A stretch of 64,000 bases of DNA, from positions 116,737 to 180,736 of the forward strand of contig NZ_KE136348.1 of assembly GCF_000406925.1 (NCBI RefSeq), written 5' to 3'. Under the pieces are notes generated by a model, which was not told the origin of the DNA, ran no database searches, and saw nothing but the letters and a program-made list of their open reading frames with translations. Positions 61,960 through 64,000 of the stretch are shown here, in pieces. The number at the start of each line of letters is the position of its first letter. Positions within the stretch are counted from its first letter, which is position 1. The DNA is from Enterococcus columbae DSM 7374 = ATCC 51263 (GTDB taxonomy: Bacteria; Bacillota; Bacilli; Lactobacillales; Enterococcaceae). A program made the translations under genes and the position numbers.

Positions 61960-63777
61960 ATGTTTTGGCAATTATTTTGTTACTTTTTGATAGGAAGCTT
62001 ATTTACACTGCTTGATTGGGCGCTTTTTTATCTCCCTAAAAACAAACATTTATTTAGTAAATTTTTGGGATACACTATCGGCCTACAATTGGCTACTTTG
62101 ACCTTTTTTCGTTTCGGTCTAAAACAAGCAGATGTATTAACCAGTCATTTATATACGCAAGGCTTCTTTTTTAAATATTTTTTAGTGGCTTGTATTTTGG
62201 GTGGAATTGTCCTTGGTGGTAAGTACTGCTGTTTACGAATTATTCCCTTCAGCTGGAAAAAACAACCATTTAGCAAGCGACAAAAATTCGCACTAGGGAT
62301 TGGTCTAATTTTATTTGCATTAAGCGTAATCTTTACTTTAGGCACACACTGGTTTATTACTGCTTTTGGACGTTTAACACCTGAACAATTTATCTTTAAT
62401 TTCAAATCACCAGTTAATGGTACGGCTACAGGCATGACTAGCCAAATTTTTAATACCCCAGTCTTACTTGGCTGTGATATTTTTTTCCTATTTATTTTAC
62501 TGTGCAATCTGGCCAAATACGAAGGCTTTTATCAACAGAAAAAAATCTACTCGGCGAAGCTTTTACGTTTTATGCTAGCTTCAGTTACAAGTGTTTGTTT
62601 TATTTTTAGTGGCATTTACGCTATCAAAGAGTTACGATTAATTGAAGTGTATGTCGCCTACTTTGATCAATCAACATTTATCAAACAAGAGTATGTGCAG
62701 CCTAGTAAAAATCGGCTACAATTTCCACAGCGTAAGAAAAATTTAATTCATATCTATTTAGAATCTATCGAAAATTCCTATTTTGATCGTGCAAACGGTG
62801 GCTATATGACAGAAAACCTAATGCCTGATTTACTAGCGTTATCAAAGGAAGGCATCCATTTTTCTGGTACTGATACGTTCGGTGGACCTATTCAAACCTA
62901 TGGATCAAGTTGGTCAGTGGCTGCTATGGTAAATATGAGCAGTGGCTTACCTTTAAAAATTCCGATGGATGGCAACAGCTATGGTAAAACCGGCCAATTC
63001 CTACCAGGTGCGGTGATGCTTGGAGACCTCTTGCATGAACAGGGCTATAATCAAACCATTATGTTTGGTGCGGATGCTGATTTCGGTGGCTTAACTAGTT
63101 TTTTCACTACTCACGGGAATTACCATATCTTTGATGTAAAATACGCTAGAAAAGCTGGACTTATCCCTGAAAATTATAACGTTTGGTGGGGCTTTGAGGA
63201 CAATAAATTATATGATTTTACCAAGCAAGAGCTTACTCGCCTAGCTAGCCTACATCAGCCATTTAACTTTACCATGGAAAATGCCGATACTCATTTTCCG
63301 GATGGTTTTGTTGAACCTGAAATGAAAAAGCTTTTTGCTAGTCAATATGCTAATGTTATTTATCATTCACAAAAACAAGTTGTTGAGTTAATTCGTTGGA
63401 TTCAACAACAGCCGTTTTATTCGGACACGGTAATCGTATTGACCGGTGATCATCCAAGTATGGATAAAAAATTCTTTCAAAATTTTGATCCCAAATATCA
63501 GCGAACGACCTTTAATTTAATTTTAAATGCTGATTTCCCTAATCAAAATTTTGAAACCTTCCATCGCCAATACGCGCCTTTTGATTATTTTCCAACCATT
63601 CTAGCTAGTCTGGGAGTTAAAATAAAAGACGAGCGTTTGGGCTTGGGAGTAAATCTAGCCTCTAAACAGCCTACTCTAATAGAAACGTACGGATTAAAAA
63701 AGGTGGATCGAGAACTAGCCAAAAATAGTCATTTTTACAATGATCATTTCGTTGATGAGAAAAAGCGACGTGGGTAA
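61960..63777 (+). CDS. LTA synthase family / phosphoglycerol transferase-like membrane enzyme
   Basis: 605 residues. Five hydrophobic segments occupy about 1-235, then an extracellular sulfatase-fold domain: KKNLIHIYLESIENSYF (metal Glu), TDTFGGPIQTYGSSWSVAAMV (putative catalytic Thr/Ser region), TIMFGADADFGG, NYNVWWGFEDNKLYDF and VIVLTGDHPSMDKKFF (metal Asp-His). The family transfers glycerol phosphate from phosphatidylglycerol to teichoic acid or modifies envelope glycans; the motifs resemble the OpgB-like branch more than LtaS. The final codons GGG TAA already belong to a hairpin repeat. Confidence 0.85.
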   Translation: MFWQLFCYFLIGSLFTLLDWALFYLPKNKHLFSKFLGYTIGLQLATLTFFRFGLKQADVLTSHLYTQGFFFKYFLVACILGGIVLGGKYCCLRIIPFSWKKQPFSKRQKFALGIGLILFALSVIFTLGTHWFITAFGRLTPEQFIFNFKSPVNGTATGMTSQIFNTPVLLGCDIFFLFILLCNLAKYEGFYQQKKIYSAKLLRFMLASVTSVCFIFSGIYAIKELRLIEVYVAYFDQSTFIKQEYVQPSKNRLQFPQRKKNLIHIYLESIENSYFDRANGGYMTENLMPDLLALSKEGIHFSGTDTFGGPIQTYGSSWSVAAMVNMSSGLPLKIPMDGNSYGKTGQFLPGAVMLGDLLHEQGYNQTIMFGADADFGGLTSFFTTHGNYHIFDVKYARKAGLIPENYNVWWGFEDNKLYDFTKQELTRLASLHQPFNFTMENADTHFPDGFVEPEMKKLFASQYANVIYHSQKQVVELIRWIQQQPFYSDTVIVLTGDHPSMDKKFFQNFDPKYQRTTFNLILNADFPNQNFETFHRQYAPFDYFPTILASLGVKIKDERLGLGVNLASKQPTLIETYGLKKVDRELAKNSHFYNDHFVDEKKRRG

Positions 63778-64000
63778 TCTGTGTTCAGCAAGTAACTCCT
63801 TCGTCAAATAAGCTAGTCTGGTGAAAAATTTTTATAATAATATTATTTTTCCCTGACTAGATCTTATTTGCTCGGAGTTGACCGACTTGCTTCACATCCT
63901 TTGGGTAATCTGTGTTCAGTAGCTAGACATACCGAAAATTCGCCTCTCCATTGGGTAAATCTCGACACTTTTTTGATTTTCTCAATGGAGAGTAACTCTC
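63772..64000. repeat. Hairpin repeat array, family B (one full unit, one cut by the window end)
   Basis: The unit 63772-63902 begins GGGTAATCTGTGTTC and ends TTCACATCCTTT. It folds through AGCAAGT/ACTTGCT, AACTCC/GGAGTT, CAAATAAG/CTTATTTG and CTAGTC/GACTAG. A second unit starts at 63903 with the same 15 bases and continues past the edge; its inner stem CTCTCCATTG/CAATGGAGAG is visible. It lies behind the LTA-synthase-like gene and supplies its stop codon. Confidence 0.85.

Noticed and set aside
62145..62516. A 123-codon minus-strand frame inside the LTA-synthase-like gene
   Set aside because: It is antisense to a long conserved coding region and has no start signals.

Overview
The window is low-GC Gram-positive (Firmicutes) chromosome and looks like Enterococcus or a close relative in Enterococcaceae. 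The basis is gene order: mraZ to divIVA to ileS with yggS, sepF, yggT and ylmH; a sigma-54-dependent mannose PTS with manO beside a LevR-type activator; and DUF3397, DUF4044 and DUF3278 genes. An Enterococcus cecorum-like species is a guess; it cannot be fixed from the sequence alone. No tRNA, rRNA, insertion sequence or prophage was seen.

Layout. 1-3.6 kb is accessory: two small membrane-protein genes, a RelBE-type toxin-antitoxin pair, a decayed HicB antitoxin, a possible type I toxin locus, and a PadR regulator with its membrane partner. 3.6-8.3 kb holds the serC-serA-DUF1015 operon between two arrays of long hairpin repeats; the larger array appears to form the serC leader. 8.3-17.4 kb is a fructan or sucrose-type saccharide locus: ROK sugar kinase, stand-alone EIIA-Glc, GH32 hydrolase, LplABC-type ABC importer and two LacI-family regulators. 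17.5-24.3 kb has a PHP phosphatase and glutamate synthase gltD-gltB. 24.5-42.7 kb is the division and cell-wall cluster, read right to left (mraZ, rsmH, ftsL, pbp2X, mraY, murD, murG, divIB, ftsA, ftsZ, yggS, sepF, yggT, ylmH, divIVA, then ileS behind a T-box). 42.9-52.1 kb is a housekeeping block (recN, argR, tlyA, ispA, xseBA, folD, nusB, an Asp23-family gene, a peptidase). 52.2-59.1 kb is the mannose PTS with manO, a sigma-54 promoter and its ManR/LevR activator. 59.2-64 kb has a GNAT acetyltransferase, rpmA-prp-rplU with an L21 leader, a second RelBE pair and an LTA-synthase-like enzyme.

Most notable. (1) tlyA is split by a 398-base sequence carrying all four conserved elements (P, Q, R, S) of a group I intron; splicing at a U/G junction restores a normal 270-residue protein. 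(2) Four intergenic loci hold arrays of roughly 120-135 base nested hairpins. They form three outer-stem families but share an inner AAATAAG/CTTATTT stem next to a CGAG element, and arm sequences differ between units while staying complementary. (3) yggT seems to lack any NTG start and to begin at ATC or ATT. (4) argR and manO have strong Shine-Dalgarno sequences held away from the start codon by a small hairpin. (5) The second toxin-antitoxin cassette sits between two copies of the rplU promoter-upstream region.
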